Below are positions 1-10,106 of a stretch of 64,000 bases of DNA, in pieces (positions within the stretch are counted from its first letter, which is position 1; each line of letters begins with the position of its first letter). Below the pieces are notes generated by a model. The model was given only the letters and a program-made list of their open reading frames with translations. It was not told the origin of the DNA and did not search any database. Both the position numbers and the translations under genes were made by a program. The DNA comes from Leptospira levettii (GTDB taxonomy: Bacteria > Spirochaetota > Leptospiria > Leptospirales > Leptospiraceae), in the NCBI RefSeq assembly GCF_002812085.1, contig NZ_NPDM01000006.1:62001-126000 (forward strand). Direction: 5' to 3'.

Positions 1-1
1 T

Positions 2-1162
2 GGAGGAATGGAACGATACTTCCAAATTGTAAAATGTTTTCGGGATGAAGACTTACGTGCTGATCGCCAACCTGAATTCACACAACTCGATATGGAGTTT
101 TCCTTTGTCACTGAAGAAGACATCCGTCGTGAAATCGAAGCTATGTGGGCTTATGCTTTAAAAAAAGTTTTTCATTTAGAAGTGAATGCTCCTTTTATGA
201 CAATGCCATACCATGTGGCGATGGAAGAATACGGTTCTGATAAACCAGACATTCGATTTGGAATGAAACTTGTGAATGTATCTGAACTTGTGAAGTCATG
301 TGACTTCCAAGTTTTTACTGGTGCGATTGCAGGTGGCGGTGTTGTCAAAGCAATATGTGTTCCAGGTGGTTCGACTATCTCACGTAAAGAAATTGAAGAC
401 CTCACCGTATGGTTATCCCGCGACTTCCGTGCCAAAGGCCTTGCTTACATGAAACATGGAGCTAACGGACTCGAATCTACGATCACAAAACGATTCACAC
501 CGGAAGCCTTAGAGACAATCGCCAAAGCAGTTGGTTCCAAAGAAGGGGATATGGTATTTTTTGGAGCCGATTCGTCTAAAATTGTAAATGCTTCCCTTGG
601 TGCGTTACGATTGAAATTATCAGAAAAATACGATCCACCTAAGGTCCCTTATAGTTTCCATTGGGTGGTTGATTTTCCTATGTTTGAGTTGGATGAAACC
701 ACAAAAACTTGGACCTTCCTCCACCACCCATTTACTTCTCCGAAAGAAGAAGACTTTCAAAAATTAAGGGATTGGAAAGCAGGGAAAGAAGTTGACCTTT
801 CTTCGATTGGTGCGAAAGCATATGACCTAGTTCTCAATGGAACAGAGATTGGTGGTGGTTCAATTCGTATCCACAACCCAGAAATCCAAAGTCTCGTACT
901 GGAGGCAATTGGGATTGGAGAAGAAGATGCCAAATCCAAGTTTGGATTTTTACTCGATGCTTTATCCTTTGGTGCTCCTCCACACGGTGGGATTGCCTTT
1001 GGAGTGGACCGGATTATGATGTTACTCACCGGTGGAACATCGATCCGTGATGTCATCGCTTTTCCAAAAACACAAAAAGGAACTTGTATGATGAGTGAAG
1101 CGCCAGGCCCAGTCGAGGCAAAACAATTAGAAGAACTCAAACTTAGGGTAGTCACAATTTAG
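2..1162 (+). CDS. aspS: Aspartyl-tRNA synthetase, C-terminal part (5' end outside window)
   Basis: Class II aminoacyl-tRNA synthetase that charges tRNA-Asp (possibly tRNA-Asn as well) in the cytoplasm. The open frame runs in from the window edge. The first visible residues, [20 protein letters not shown], are class II motif 2, so the anticodon-binding domain and motif 1 lie upstream and the ATG at 8 is not the real start. About 386 residues are present. They include the bacterial GAD insertion (roughly residues 110-240), the aspartate-binding region, and motif 3 near the end ([20 protein letters not shown]). The C-terminal ending [19 protein letters not shown] is typical of bacterial-type AspRS. 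The next gene starts 1 nt after its stop, so this is the upstream member of a long + strand operon. Confidence 0.97.
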   Translation, partial: GGMERYFQIVKCFRDEDLRADRQPEFTQLDMEFSFVTEEDIRREIEAMWAYALKKVFHLEVNAPFMTMPYHVAMEEYGSDKPDIRFGMKLVNVSELVKSCDFQVFTGAIAGGGVVKAICVPGGSTISRKEIEDLTVWLSRDFRAKGLAYMKHGANGLESTITKRFTPEALETIAKAVGSKEGDMVFFGADSSKIVNASLGALRLKLSEKYDPPKVPYSFHWVVDFPMFELDETTKTWTFLHHPFTSPKEEDFQKLRDWKAGKEVDLSSIGAKAYDLVLNGTEIGGGSIRIHNPEIQSLVLEAIGIGEEDAKSKFGFLLDALSFGAPPHGGIAFGVDRIMMLLTGGTSIRDVIAFPKTQKGTCMMSEAPGPVEAKQLEELKLRVVTI

Positions 1163-1163
1163 T

Positions 1164-2171
1164 ATGGATGAAAGTTTTACATTCCAGGAAGAATCCCTCT
1201 ACCAAACGGTATGTGGGATTGGTGACAGCAAACTCCCGTTATGGGAAAGTCGACTCAATGTAAAACTCATCCCACGGGGAAAATCTCTCATCATCCAAGG
1301 GAACGCTGACCATGTACAAGTGGCACTGGATACATTCCAGAAAGTAGAAGAAAACTTCAAACGAAGACCAGACAAATCAGAGTATTCTTTTTTTGATATC
1401 GATTACTTGGTGAATAAGGTAAAAGACTCAAGTGGTGGATGGCCAACCCCTGGTTCCCCTGACTTCCAAAAGGAAGGAGAATCTTGGACACCCAAAGACA
1501 AAATTTTTGTTACCTTCAAAGGGAAACCCATCTTTCCCAGGACCAAAAACCAAGAAAGTTTTGTGGATAGCCTTCATAAAAACTATATCACGATTGCCAT
1601 GGGACCTGCTGGGACTGGGAAAACATTTTTATCGATCGCCACTGCTTGCCGTATGATGCAAACAGGAGAAGTGGATAGGCTCATCCTCACAAGGCCTGCA
1701 GTGGAAGCAGGAGAAAACTTAGGATTTTTACCTGGTGACCTAACACAAAAAGTAAATCCCTACCTTCGTCCCATCTATGATGCGTTACATGAATGTATCG
1801 GTTTTGAAAAAACAAGTGAATACTTACAAGTGGGAAAAATTGAAATTGCCCCGATTGCCTTTATGCGAGGTCGAACCCTTTCCCATTCCTTTATCATTTT
1901 AGATGAAGCCCAAAACTGTACATTACCACAGCTTAAAATGTTCCTCACTCGGTTTGGAAAAAATTCCAAAATGGCGATATCGGGTGATGCCACACAAATT
2001 GACCTTGCCCATGGAAAATCAGGCCTAGAAAAAACAGTTTACACTCTCAGAAATTTGAATGGAATAGAGACAATTTTTTTCGGAAGGGAAGACATCACCC
2101 GTCACCCGATTGTGGAATCGATTGTCCGACGATTTGAAGAAAACGAAAGCCTATTTAACAAAAAACAATGA
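1164..2171 (+). CDS. PhoH-like ATPase
   Basis: PhoH/YbeZ family P-loop ATPase, thought to act in RNA metabolism or ribosome maturation together with YbeY. It has 335 residues, the usual family length. The N-terminal ~110 residues resemble the KH-like part of the family ([20 protein letters not shown]). Walker A is GPAGTGKT at residues 147-154, followed by [19 protein letters not shown] and a Walker B-type segment [18 protein letters not shown] is the conserved motif near the C-terminus. The gene overlaps the next one by 4 nt (ATGA), and ybeY lies two genes downstream, the conserved phoH-pgpH-ybeY order. The molecular reaction in vivo is not settled for the family. Confidence 0.95.
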   Translation: MDESFTFQEESLYQTVCGIGDSKLPLWESRLNVKLIPRGKSLIIQGNADHVQVALDTFQKVEENFKRRPDKSEYSFFDIDYLVNKVKDSSGGWPTPGSPDFQKEGESWTPKDKIFVTFKGKPIFPRTKNQESFVDSLHKNYITIAMGPAGTGKTFLSIATACRMMQTGEVDRLILTRPAVEAGENLGFLPGDLTQKVNPYLRPIYDALHECIGFEKTSEYLQVGKIEIAPIAFMRGRTLSHSFIILDEAQNCTLPQLKMFLTRFGKNSKMAISGDATQIDLAHGKSGLEKTVYTLRNLNGIETIFFGREDITRHPIVESIVRRFEENESLFNKKQ

Positions 2172-4534
2172 AAGCGATCTTTGATTCTTCCATGACGAGT
2201 GTGACTGACTTTTTAACAAAAGTTAGACCTGTCTCAGTTGTTCGTAACATCCAAATCATTTTGGTTTCGCTTACGTTATTATTTGTAACTTATGTGCTTT
2301 CGATACCCTTCTTTGGGCAATCCAAAGTGAATACTGACCCAGATGGACTTTTTTCAGAAGGGAAAATTGCACCAGAAACCATCCAATCGGTAAAAGAATT
2401 TTCTTACGAAGATATCGAAAAAACCAATTTAGAAAAACAAAAAGCAAAATCGAATGTTCCCTTTGCATTTGATAAAGACTTTGGAGTTTTAGTAGCTGGG
2501 ATTGATACCAATTTATCAGAGGATTTAGAAATCCTTCGTATTTTACTCCAAGAAGGAAAATCCAACCCTTCTGTTGTAAAAGACCGGATACCAAGATGGC
2601 GTAATCGTACAAACGAAGAAATCCAAGCGATCTTAGATTATCCAAGGAAAGACAAATTAAAAAACTTCATCCAACAATATACAAATTTGATTTTTTCTAA
2701 GTATTGTATTGTGAAAGAGGATTTACCATTTGCGAAGGAATTAGACAAAGCAGGTGCTAAAATTCGTAACATTGGAACACAAGACCACACCACCATCATT
2801 GATGGAAATTTAGTCATTCCTCGTTCTCAAATATACAAAGATGGACCAGTTACTGCCGTCTTATCAAAGTTAGCTTCCGAGAAATTACCAAACGTTTCCG
2901 ATTCACTTCTAAAGGCAGTGTCAAGGATAGGATTGTATTATGTATACTCTTATCCTGCTTGTAATTATAACCCAGAAGAGACTGAAAATGCAAGGGTAAA
3001 AGCAGCCAGTGCTGTTGTTGTTCAAAAAAGTAGAATCCAAGCAAATGAAATCATTGTTAGAGCAGGGGATGTCATCACACCAGAAGTGAAGTTAAAACTG
3101 GATATGATGAATTTGTATGCGACTAGGGCAAACCTTGCTTCTATCATTTCCATTTTTCTCACTCAATGTGTACTCATAGTCATTGTGGGATTTTATTTGA
3201 TTCGTTATAGACCAAACCGATTGAATGATCTTTCGAGTAACCTCATCATCTTTTTTACACTTTGGATTGTGATTGCTTCCATTTATTTATTATCCAAAGT
3301 ATTTTATGCAACTGACAGTGATTTGTCGGCAGTTTATTATTTTGGCATGTTTGTCCCAGTGGGAATGCTTTGTTTATTACTCGGTTTTGTATACGATGAA
3401 CAACTTTCCATAGCGATAGGATTCTTTTTAGCCTTTGCAGTTTTTTTTGCTTCGAGATACAATCCCACTTCGTTTATGTTAGCGTTCACCGTTGCTGTGA
3501 TGAGTTCGATTTATGGCAGAAGGTTACTCAAACGAATCGATTTTTTAAAAGCCGGTTTTTTACTCACTTTTGTCCAAATCCTTGTGACTACGGCGGGTTA
3601 TTTGTTTGATGGTAGGGAGTTTTTTGTCTCCAGTGGTGCTGGATTTTTTAAGGACTTAAGCAACTCCAATCTCTTCCGAATCACTGTGATGTGTTTTGTA
3701 AATGGATTTGCAAGTGCCACTGCGGTTCAGTTTTTACTCCCTCTCTATGAGTATATTTTTAATATCCCAACACGTTTTAAATTGATTGAACTGGCTGATA
3801 CAGGCCATCCATTGTTACAACAACTTCTCACCAAAGCTCCTTCCACTTATACACATACCTTTATGGTGGCAGCACTTTCCGAAAGAGCAGCTCAAAATCT
3901 TAATTTGGACAGGCTTCTTGTGAGAGTAGGAGTTTATTTCCATGACATCGGTAAAATTCCGAATGCTGGTTTTTTTGTGGAAAACCAACATTTAATCCCA
4001 AAACCCGAACACATTGATAAAAACAATCCAGCACTTGCCGCAAAAACAGTCATCGATCACGTGTTAGATGGGATTGAAATGGCGAAAAAAGCAAGGCTTC
4101 CACGTGAGATCATCAGTTTTATCCCAGAACACCATGGAACATCCACTATGGCATTCTTTTATCATAAAGCATTACAAGAAATCTCGAGTAGCGCACGTAA
4201 AAATATAAACAAAAAAGATTTCCAATACCCAGGTCCAAAACCACAAAGTAAGGAAACAGCCATTGTGATGATTGCCGATTCATTAGAGGCAGCATCACGT
4301 TCGTTAGATGAGGTATCTCCTGAAAGTTTGGATGAACTAATTCGTAAAATTATCAATTCAAAATTAGCAGAAAACCAGTTGGATGAAAGTGGTCTAACGA
4401 TTGGTGATTTAGAAATCATCAAAGCGAGTTTTAAAGAAGTTTTACTTTCCAGTTTACACCAAAGACCTAAATATCCGAAACCAGAGGATACAAAGGCATT
4501 GGAAACAGCGAACACTAAAAAATCAAAATCATGA
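2168..4534 (+). CDS. 7TM-HD family phosphohydrolase (PgpH-like)
   Basis: Membrane-bound HD-domain phosphodiesterase. Family members of this architecture (7TMR-HDED, PgpH) hydrolyse cyclic di-AMP. The 788 residues comprise an N-terminal membrane helix (about 24-46), a long extracytoplasmic region (about 50-320), a block of seven hydrophobic helices (about 325-520) and a cytoplasmic HD domain. The HD pair is H592-D593 in [10 protein letters not shown], preceded by [12 protein letters not shown] and followed by IPEHHGTS, all metal-ligand segments. It is translationally coupled to phoH upstream and ybeY downstream by ATGA overlaps. Substrate assignment to c-di-AMP is family inference; no cyclase gene is in this window. 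Confidence 0.93.
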   Translation: MKAIFDSSMTSVTDFLTKVRPVSVVRNIQIILVSLTLLFVTYVLSIPFFGQSKVNTDPDGLFSEGKIAPETIQSVKEFSYEDIEKTNLEKQKAKSNVPFAFDKDFGVLVAGIDTNLSEDLEILRILLQEGKSNPSVVKDRIPRWRNRTNEEIQAILDYPRKDKLKNFIQQYTNLIFSKYCIVKEDLPFAKELDKAGAKIRNIGTQDHTTIIDGNLVIPRSQIYKDGPVTAVLSKLASEKLPNVSDSLLKAVSRIGLYYVYSYPACNYNPEETENARVKAASAVVVQKSRIQANEIIVRAGDVITPEVKLKLDMMNLYATRANLASIISIFLTQCVLIVIVGFYLIRYRPNRLNDLSSNLIIFFTLWIVIASIYLLSKVFYATDSDLSAVYYFGMFVPVGMLCLLLGFVYDEQLSIAIGFFLAFAVFFASRYNPTSFMLAFTVAVMSSIYGRRLLKRIDFLKAGFLLTFVQILVTTAGYLFDGREFFVSSGAGFFKDLSNSNLFRITVMCFVNGFASATAVQFLLPLYEYIFNIPTRFKLIELADTGHPLLQQLLTKAPSTYTHTFMVAALSERAAQNLNLDRLLVRVGVYFHDIGKIPNAGFFVENQHLIPKPEHIDKNNPALAAKTVIDHVLDGIEMAKKARLPREIISFIPEHHGTSTMAFFYHKALQEISSSARKNINKKDFQYPGPKPQSKETAIVMIADSLEAASRSLDEVSPESLDELIRKIINSKLAENQLDESGLTIGDLEIIKASFKEVLLSSLHQRPKYPKPEDTKALETANTKKSKS

Positions 4535-4995
4535 ATCCAAAACTTCAGGTTTTCACAAATTGGAATGACGAAACAAACCAAGAGGAAATCGATCCAGAGT
4601 TAATCATCCAAAACTGTGACCTGATTTTAAGGTATTTAGCTCCTGAATTTTTACAATCTTTGGAACTTTCGGTGTTAGTTGTGAATGACCAAATGATGTC
4701 TGAGATCAATGGGGAACGTCGAGGAAAACCCAAAACAACAGATGTTTTATCGTTTCCATTGTATGATGATTCATTAAAAATACCGTTTCAAATTTTAGGT
4801 GAAATAGTGATTTCTATGGAAACTTGCCGGAAACAAGCAATTGAAATAGGGCATTCAGTCATTGATGAATTTTATCGACTTCTTGTGCATGGTATCTTGC
4901 ATCTGTTTGGTTATGACCATGAAACCAATGAAGAGGATGCTGTCTTAATGAGAAAAATGGAAGATGAATGTTTGGATTTGGTATTTGCAACATAA
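4531..4995 (+). CDS. ybeY: Endoribonuclease YbeY (rRNA maturation factor)
   Basis: Zinc-dependent single-strand endoribonuclease involved in 16S rRNA 3' maturation and ribosome quality control. It has 154 residues, the normal length. The zinc motif HGILHLFGYDHE is intact, with H120, H124 and H130 as ligands (HxxxHxxxxxH). The conserved RGKPKTTDVLSFP segment and GEIVIS strand are also present. It begins inside the stop of pgpH (ATGA) and is followed without spacing by recO, so one transcript should carry phoH, pgpH, ybeY and recO. Confidence 0.97.
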   Translation: MNPKLQVFTNWNDETNQEEIDPELIIQNCDLILRYLAPEFLQSLELSVLVVNDQMMSEINGERRGKPKTTDVLSFPLYDDSLKIPFQILGEIVISMETCRKQAIEIGHSVIDEFYRLLVHGILHLFGYDHETNEEDAVLMRKMEDECLDLVFAT

Positions 4996-5745
4996 ATGGC
5001 AATACGAAAAGAAACAGGAATCATCATCCAAAGTAAAGACATTGGTGACAGTGACCGACTGATTAGTCTTGCAGGGGAATCCCAAATACGGATGAATTTT
5101 ATCAGTAAAGGGATTCGTAAGTCCAAACGTCGTGCCATCATTTCAACGGAGATAGGTTGTTTAGTAGAAGTTGATTTTTATGACCAAGCCGAGAAAGATT
5201 GGAAATCGACAAAGGAAATCCATCTCATCAAACGATTTGATGAATTAAAGTCTGATTATATTGGAACTCTTTTTGTTTTGTATATGACGGAACTTACTTC
5301 CCAATTGTATCCTGAAGGAGAAAATCATCCTTTTTTATTCCAATTACTTTCAGGGAGTTTGGAAACAAGTAATACGAATGGTTTTCGAAAGGAAATTTTA
5401 CCATTTTTTAAAATCAGGGCACTCACACATATGGGCCATTTTCCTACGGAATTTTATTGCCATACCTGTGGGGAGGAAGTCCTCACCAAATCAAAAGCCT
5501 ATTTTTCAGTTGATTCTCGTGAATTTTTATGTTCCGATTGCCATCCCATTACCAAAGATCATTTGCCTGTTTTAAAACTATTTCATACAATGTTATCTAA
5601 GAAATTTTCAAATGTTTTGTCTATTTTTCCGAGAGAGTTTGAATATAAAGAAGGTGATATGATGTTGAATCAATTTATACGTTCTCTATTTGGAAAAGAA
5701 TTAAAATCTTATTTTGAGTTTTATCGAACGATAGGGGATTTATGA
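4996..5745 (+). CDS. recO: DNA repair protein RecO
   Basis: Recombination mediator that, with RecR/RecF, loads RecA on SSB-coated single-stranded DNA. It has 249 residues. The N-terminal OB-fold (KETGIIIQSKDIGDSDRLIS) is followed by a helical region and a four-cysteine zinc finger at C155/C158 (CHTC) and C179/C182 (CSDC). It starts directly after the ybeY stop codon. Linkage of recO to ybeY and phoH is common in bacteria and supports the call. Confidence 0.94.
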   Translation: MAIRKETGIIIQSKDIGDSDRLISLAGESQIRMNFISKGIRKSKRRAIISTEIGCLVEVDFYDQAEKDWKSTKEIHLIKRFDELKSDYIGTLFVLYMTELTSQLYPEGENHPFLFQLLSGSLETSNTNGFRKEILPFFKIRALTHMGHFPTEFYCHTCGEEVLTKSKAYFSVDSREFLCSDCHPITKDHLPVLKLFHTMLSKKFSNVLSIFPREFEYKEGDMMLNQFIRSLFGKELKSYFEFYRTIGDL

Positions 5746-5996
5746 ATTTTATAACTAAAACCACCTTACTTGTGATGACCTTTTCGGTTTTCCTTGCTCT
5801 GTTCCAAATTTTACTCAAAACTGAAAATCTAAAACAAAATTCATTTGGCCCTAAATCAAAACCAAAGAATGAAATCTTCCAAACGATCCTACGGGAAAAA
5901 GAAGAATCCATTCCCAATTTTGTATCCCGATTTAAAATCAAAAGTTTTGAACTATGGGAAAATTCAGACAAATTAAAAATGGAAATTAAATATTAA
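5742..5996 (+). CDS. Small single-pass membrane protein, unknown function
   Basis: A protein of 84 residues that I do not recognise. Residues about 4-25 form one hydrophobic helix (FITKTTLLVMTFSVFLALF). The rest is a basic, hydrophilic tail (KTENLKQNSFGPKSKPKNE...). The start overlaps the recO stop (ATGA) and the stop is 1 nt before argS, so gene spacing strongly supports translation. The topology would place the tail outside the cytoplasm if the helix is an uncleaved signal anchor. A role related to either neighbour cannot be inferred. Confidence 0.7.
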   Translation: MNFITKTTLLVMTFSVFLALFQILLKTENLKQNSFGPKSKPKNEIFQTILREKEESIPNFVSRFKIKSFELWENSDKLKMEIKY

Positions 5997-5997
5997 A

Positions 5998-7776
5998 ATG
6001 AAAGCCAATCAATTATTAAAGAATATTGTCCTCGCAGAATTAGAGTCTGCCGTTAAGTCTTATTTACAAAAACAAAATGTTGAAATCCCGTTTGATGATT
6101 TTAAAATTCGAATTGAATATTCGAGGGACGAAAAATTTGGAGATTACTCTTCTCCTTTTGCCTTAGAAAATAAAAATCTATTAAAATTAAATCCAAAGGA
6201 CATTGCAGAAGGGGTTCTTTCCGAGATCAAAAATGATTCTCTCTTTGATTTTGTTTCTTTTTCTCCACCTGGTTTTATCAATTTTAGAATCCGGCCTTCG
6301 TTTTTAATTGGGTATGTTTCAAAGGTCATGTCACCTGCTGTATCCTTTGCGAAAGCAGAAGTTTTGGAAACAATTTTGTTGGAATTTGTATCCGCTAACC
6401 CTACAGGTCCCATGAATATTGTATCTGCTCGTTCAGCAGCTTATGGTGATGCGTTGGCAAATTTATTATTAAGTTTAGGTCATACCGTCAAACGAGAGTT
6501 TTATGTAAATGATTACGGGAACCAAGTTTATTTACTAGGAGTGGCCGTTTTACTTCGAATTTTTGAAAGTAAGGGGGATCATATCTCCTTCCAAGAAGAA
6601 GAATCTGACGAGTCCATATTTTCACTGATAGAAAAACGTGTATTACCCAAAGAAAGTTACAGAGGGGAATACATAAAAGATATCGCCAATGAATTACTTC
6701 AAGACTTGGTACATTCAAAACAAGTAGGGGACTGGATCCAAAATAAAAATTGGGAAGATTGTATTCAGTTTTTATCAAAGTATGCAGTTGAATATAACCT
6801 GAGTCGACAAAAGGAAGACTTAAATTTATTTGGTGTGCAATTCGATAAGTTTTACAGTGAAAGAAGTTTGCACGAATCGGGTGAGGTGGAAAAGGTTCCA
6901 ACCCTTTTGAAAAAGGAAGACGTATCCACCATCGATGGAAAACTCCATTTTTTATCTACACATTACGGTGATGATAAAGATCGCGTGATACGGAGGGAAG
7001 ATGGAAGACCTACTTATCTTATGGCAGACATTGCATATCATTTTGATAAATACAAAAGAGGATTTACTAAACTCATTGATATTTGGGGGCCAGATCATTA
7101 TGGTTACATTGCTCGTTTAAAAGGGGCAGTGGAATCTTTTGGAAAAACAAAAGAGAGTTTTATGGTTCTCATTGCGCAACAAGTGAATCTCATCGAAAAC
7201 AAAGAAAAAGTGAAGATGAGTAAACGATTGGGTATATTCCAAACAATGCGAGATTTATTGGCCTATCTAGGAAAAAATGGAAAAGATGTGGGTCGTTATT
7301 TTTTCCTTATGAGAAGTTCTGATGCTCCTCTTGATTTTGATTTGGATTTAGCGAAGGATGAATCAGATAAAAATCCTGTCTTTTATATCCAATATGCACA
7401 TGCCAGAGTCTGTTCCATCTTCCGTGAGTTACAAATGAATATATCGGAATGGAAATTTCCTTCTGAATTAAAAGATGAACAATTCCAACAAGAGGAACGG
7501 ATTAGGCTTCTTTTTTGGGTTTCCCGTTTTCAGGAAGAAGTTTACGATACTGCAACTCATCTGGAACCACATCGCCTAACAAACTACCTACAATCACTGA
7601 GTAAAGCTTTTACTAAATTTTATTCCCATAAAGATAACCGTATCAAAGAGAAAGTAGGAGAGGAAAGGGAACAATTATTACTTCTGATTTATGTTACGAA
7701 ATTGGCGATTGCTTCAGGTTTAGAACTTCTTGGTATCTCTTCACCTGAAAAAATGTCAAAAGAAGTCGAAGGATGA
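5998..7776 (+). CDS. argS: Arginyl-tRNA synthetase with altered HIGH box
   Basis: Class I synthetase charging tRNA-Arg. The 592 residues fit the family. There is an N-terminal additional domain (about 1-110) and a catalytic core with the usual SANPTGP lead-in. The position of the HIGH signature, however, reads N140-I-V-S143 instead of HxGH. The KMSK loop is intact at residues 406-409 (KVKMSKRLG). WGPDHYGYIARLKGA and the C-terminal DALR-type anticodon domain (VFYIQYAHARVCSIFREL) are normal. It is the only argS seen here and sits in a tight operon, so it is probably the functional enzyme despite the altered signature. The downstream cinA overlaps by 4 nt. Confidence 0.94.
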   Translation: MKANQLLKNIVLAELESAVKSYLQKQNVEIPFDDFKIRIEYSRDEKFGDYSSPFALENKNLLKLNPKDIAEGVLSEIKNDSLFDFVSFSPPGFINFRIRPSFLIGYVSKVMSPAVSFAKAEVLETILLEFVSANPTGPMNIVSARSAAYGDALANLLLSLGHTVKREFYVNDYGNQVYLLGVAVLLRIFESKGDHISFQEEESDESIFSLIEKRVLPKESYRGEYIKDIANELLQDLVHSKQVGDWIQNKNWEDCIQFLSKYAVEYNLSRQKEDLNLFGVQFDKFYSERSLHESGEVEKVPTLLKKEDVSTIDGKLHFLSTHYGDDKDRVIRREDGRPTYLMADIAYHFDKYKRGFTKLIDIWGPDHYGYIARLKGAVESFGKTKESFMVLIAQQVNLIENKEKVKMSKRLGIFQTMRDLLAYLGKNGKDVGRYFFLMRSSDAPLDFDLDLAKDESDKNPVFYIQYAHARVCSIFRELQMNISEWKFPSELKDEQFQQEERIRLLFWVSRFQEEVYDTATHLEPHRLTNYLQSLSKAFTKFYSHKDNRIKEKVGEEREQLLLLIYVTKLAIASGLELLGISSPEKMSKEVEG

Positions 7777-9029
7777 TGTCACCATTTATTGTGATCCTTT
7801 CCACTGGATCGGAATTAACAGCAGGACGAAGTCTTGATACCAATTCTGGATGGATTGCGAATCAACTGTTTGAACTCGGGTGGAAGGTTAAAAAATTCAT
7901 TACTTTGCCTGATGATCCAAATTTGATTCTATCTGAGTTACAATCCCTACAAACTTTTGCAAAGGAAAAACCAGTGCTTGTCATTATGACGGGTGGCCTT
8001 GGTCCCACAGAAGATGATTATACTTTGGAAACTGTTTTAAAATTAACAGGGAAAACATCCTATTCAGTTGAAAAAGCAAAACTTCGACTCACTAAAATTT
8101 ATGAATCAAGGGGAAAAGAATATAAAGATATCCTTCCCAATGTGTTTCGCCAAACATTTGTTCCTGAAGGATGTAAGACTTTAGACAATTCTGTAGGCAT
8201 TGCAGTAGGATTTGTGGAAGTGATTGGAGAAAATTCCTATTTGGTATGTATGCCAGGTGTTCCTTCCGAGATGACTGAAATGTTTAAACGTAGGTTAGTT
8301 CCTGAACTAAAAAAACTTTATCCTCGGGAAAACTTACTCCAAAAAACAAAATGGTTGTGGAACATAGGTGAATCATTATTCCAAAATGATTTTATCGAAC
8401 CAAATAGAGATGAATTCTTCAAGGAAGCGGAATGGGGTGTTACGGCAAACCGTGGTTATATCAAATGTATTTTCCAATCAACAAATCAAAATTTGCTAGA
8501 TCAGGTCATCAATCGATTGGAAACACAATATCCAAATATCATCTCTGATGATGTGTTTAGTTTTGTACACGAGCGATTGTTAGGTGAAAATTTGACAATC
8601 TCTGTAGTGGAAAGTTGTACTGGTGGATTACTGGGTAAAAAATTAACAGAACAACCTGGTTCCAGTGCTTACTTTATGGGTGGTTTTTTAACATATTCGA
8701 ATGAAATGAAGTCCCAATTACTTGGGATTCCCAGTGAAACAATAAACTCATTTGGTGCAGTCAGTGAAGAAGTGGCAAAAGCGATGGTGGATGGTCTTTG
8801 CCTAAAAACAGGGACAGATTTTGGAATATCCATCACGGGAATCGCAGGGCCAGACGGTGGTAGTGAAGGTAAACCAGTCGGTACGGTTTGTATCGGGATC
8901 AAAGAACCGAATGGAGAAACCACTGTGTTTCGGTATGTATTTCCTGGTAATCGGGAAGCAATACGTGAAAATGCAAGTAACACTGCAATATTTTTGATTT
9001 ACCAATCATTAAAAAAAAGGGTCATATAA
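7773..9029 (+). CDS. cinA: CinA-like protein (competence/damage-inducible; NMN deamidase domain)
   Basis: Two-domain CinA, about 418 residues, the full family length. The N-terminal MoCF/COG1058 domain contains STGSELTAGRSLDTNSGWIA and VIMTGGLGPTEDDYT, and may hydrolyse ADP-ribose. The C-terminal domain, of the nicotinamide mononucleotide deamidase type, starts near residue 265 and includes VVESCTGGLLGKKLTE and SITGIAGPDGGSEGKPVGTV. Role: NAD-cycle salvage, named after competence operons elsewhere. The start is ATGATG overlapping the argS stop; the second ATG (7776) is equally possible. Confidence 0.93.
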   Translation: MMSPFIVILSTGSELTAGRSLDTNSGWIANQLFELGWKVKKFITLPDDPNLILSELQSLQTFAKEKPVLVIMTGGLGPTEDDYTLETVLKLTGKTSYSVEKAKLRLTKIYESRGKEYKDILPNVFRQTFVPEGCKTLDNSVGIAVGFVEVIGENSYLVCMPGVPSEMTEMFKRRLVPELKKLYPRENLLQKTKWLWNIGESLFQNDFIEPNRDEFFKEAEWGVTANRGYIKCIFQSTNQNLLDQVINRLETQYPNIISDDVFSFVHERLLGENLTISVVESCTGGLLGKKLTEQPGSSAYFMGGFLTYSNEMKSQLLGIPSETINSFGAVSEEVAKAMVDGLCLKTGTDFGISITGIAGPDGGSEGKPVGTVCIGIKEPNGETTVFRYVFPGNREAIRENASNTAIFLIYQSLKKRVI

Positions 9030-9032
9030 ATT

Positions 9033-10100
9033 ATGCTTCAAAACATATTCTATTCCATCGGATTTTTTCTTTTGTTTTATTTTAGTTGGGATGTGGATTT
9101 GAAATTTGTTCCGAGTATTCGTGAGACTTGGATATGGAATTTGGAAGGAAAATTTGGCACCAATCCTCCGAAGTTTGGCGAGGATCCAATCAAAACAATC
9201 AATGGTTATAAATACAACAAACAGTTTTATTCCTTTAAAACGAGTTCCCGCCCCGAGATTGATCCAAAATATTTAATCGATTTTCCTCTTTTAGGGAATG
9301 GGTATCTGTTATATGAAAAAATTGGAGATGAAGTTAATTTTTTCTCAGATAGTAGTGAGTTGTTTTGGAAAAAACCTATTAATTCATACCCACGTAGTGG
9401 TTATTTTGCTTCTCCTGTTTTGTATTTATCAGGAGATAACAACACGGTGTTTTTACTTGATGAAAGTGGAAACAGAATCGGAAAACAGGAGTTAAATGGT
9501 AGGTTTCTGACTGATTACCAATTTGATACTAAAAACAAAGGTTGTGTTGTATTGTTTTCTGGTGGGGAAATTTACAGGTTAGATGAAAAAGCTAATTTAA
9601 AATATGGATTTGATTTATCGAAAGAGAAAGAAAATTCTTTTTTTAAGTCTTTGTCAATTTCTCCTGATGGTAAGTTTGTATCTGTACATTTTTCAGTAAA
9701 TGACAAAGATTGGATCCTTAACTTAGATGAAAAAGGTGAAGTCGTAGAAGAATTTCCGTTGGTAAAGTTTTACCCACATCAATTGTATTTAGCTACAAGT
9801 AACGAAGGGAATCTTTTTTTGCAAACTCCAGATTCATTGCAGTATTATGAAGATGGGAAATTGGTTTGGGAAAAAAACAAAACAAAACAAGTGGGTGTTT
9901 ACCAATCAATTTTTGCCAATGATCATTTTGTTGTGGCAGCTGTGGATTCAGAACTTCAGTTTTATACTCCAAAAGGGAATTTGATTCGCAAAAAAAGAAT
10001 TTCACCCTCTGAATTTCCCATTCGATTTTTCCCAGGAAAAACAGATTCTGTTTTTTATATGGAAACGAAAACTGACTTAGTGCAGTTTCAATTGTTATAA
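9033..10100 (+). CDS. Membrane-anchored beta-propeller-like protein, unknown function
   Basis: A protein of 355 residues with an N-terminal hydrophobic segment (LQNIFYSIGFFLLFYFSW), then a repetitive beta-rich body. Visible repeats such as NTVFLLDESGNRIGKQELNG, GGEIYRLDEKANLKYGFDL and LQFYTPKGNLIRKKRISPSE resemble WD40/PQQ-type blades in which a displayed value alternates with a polar turn. It probably lies outside the cytoplasmic membrane as a binding or scaffold protein. It starts 3 nt after cinA and is the last gene of the operon, converging on the receiver-ATPase gene only 6 nt away. No enzymatic motif is seen. Confidence 0.8.
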   Translation: MLQNIFYSIGFFLLFYFSWDVDLKFVPSIRETWIWNLEGKFGTNPPKFGEDPIKTINGYKYNKQFYSFKTSSRPEIDPKYLIDFPLLGNGYLLYEKIGDEVNFFSDSSELFWKKPINSYPRSGYFASPVLYLSGDNNTVFLLDESGNRIGKQELNGRFLTDYQFDTKNKGCVVLFSGGEIYRLDEKANLKYGFDLSKEKENSFFKSLSISPDGKFVSVHFSVNDKDWILNLDEKGEVVEEFPLVKFYPHQLYLATSNEGNLFLQTPDSLQYYEDGKLVWEKNKTKQVGVYQSIFANDHFVVAAVDSELQFYTPKGNLIRKKRISPSEFPIRFFPGKTDSVFYMETKTDLVQFQLL

Positions 10101-10106
10101 ATTTAT

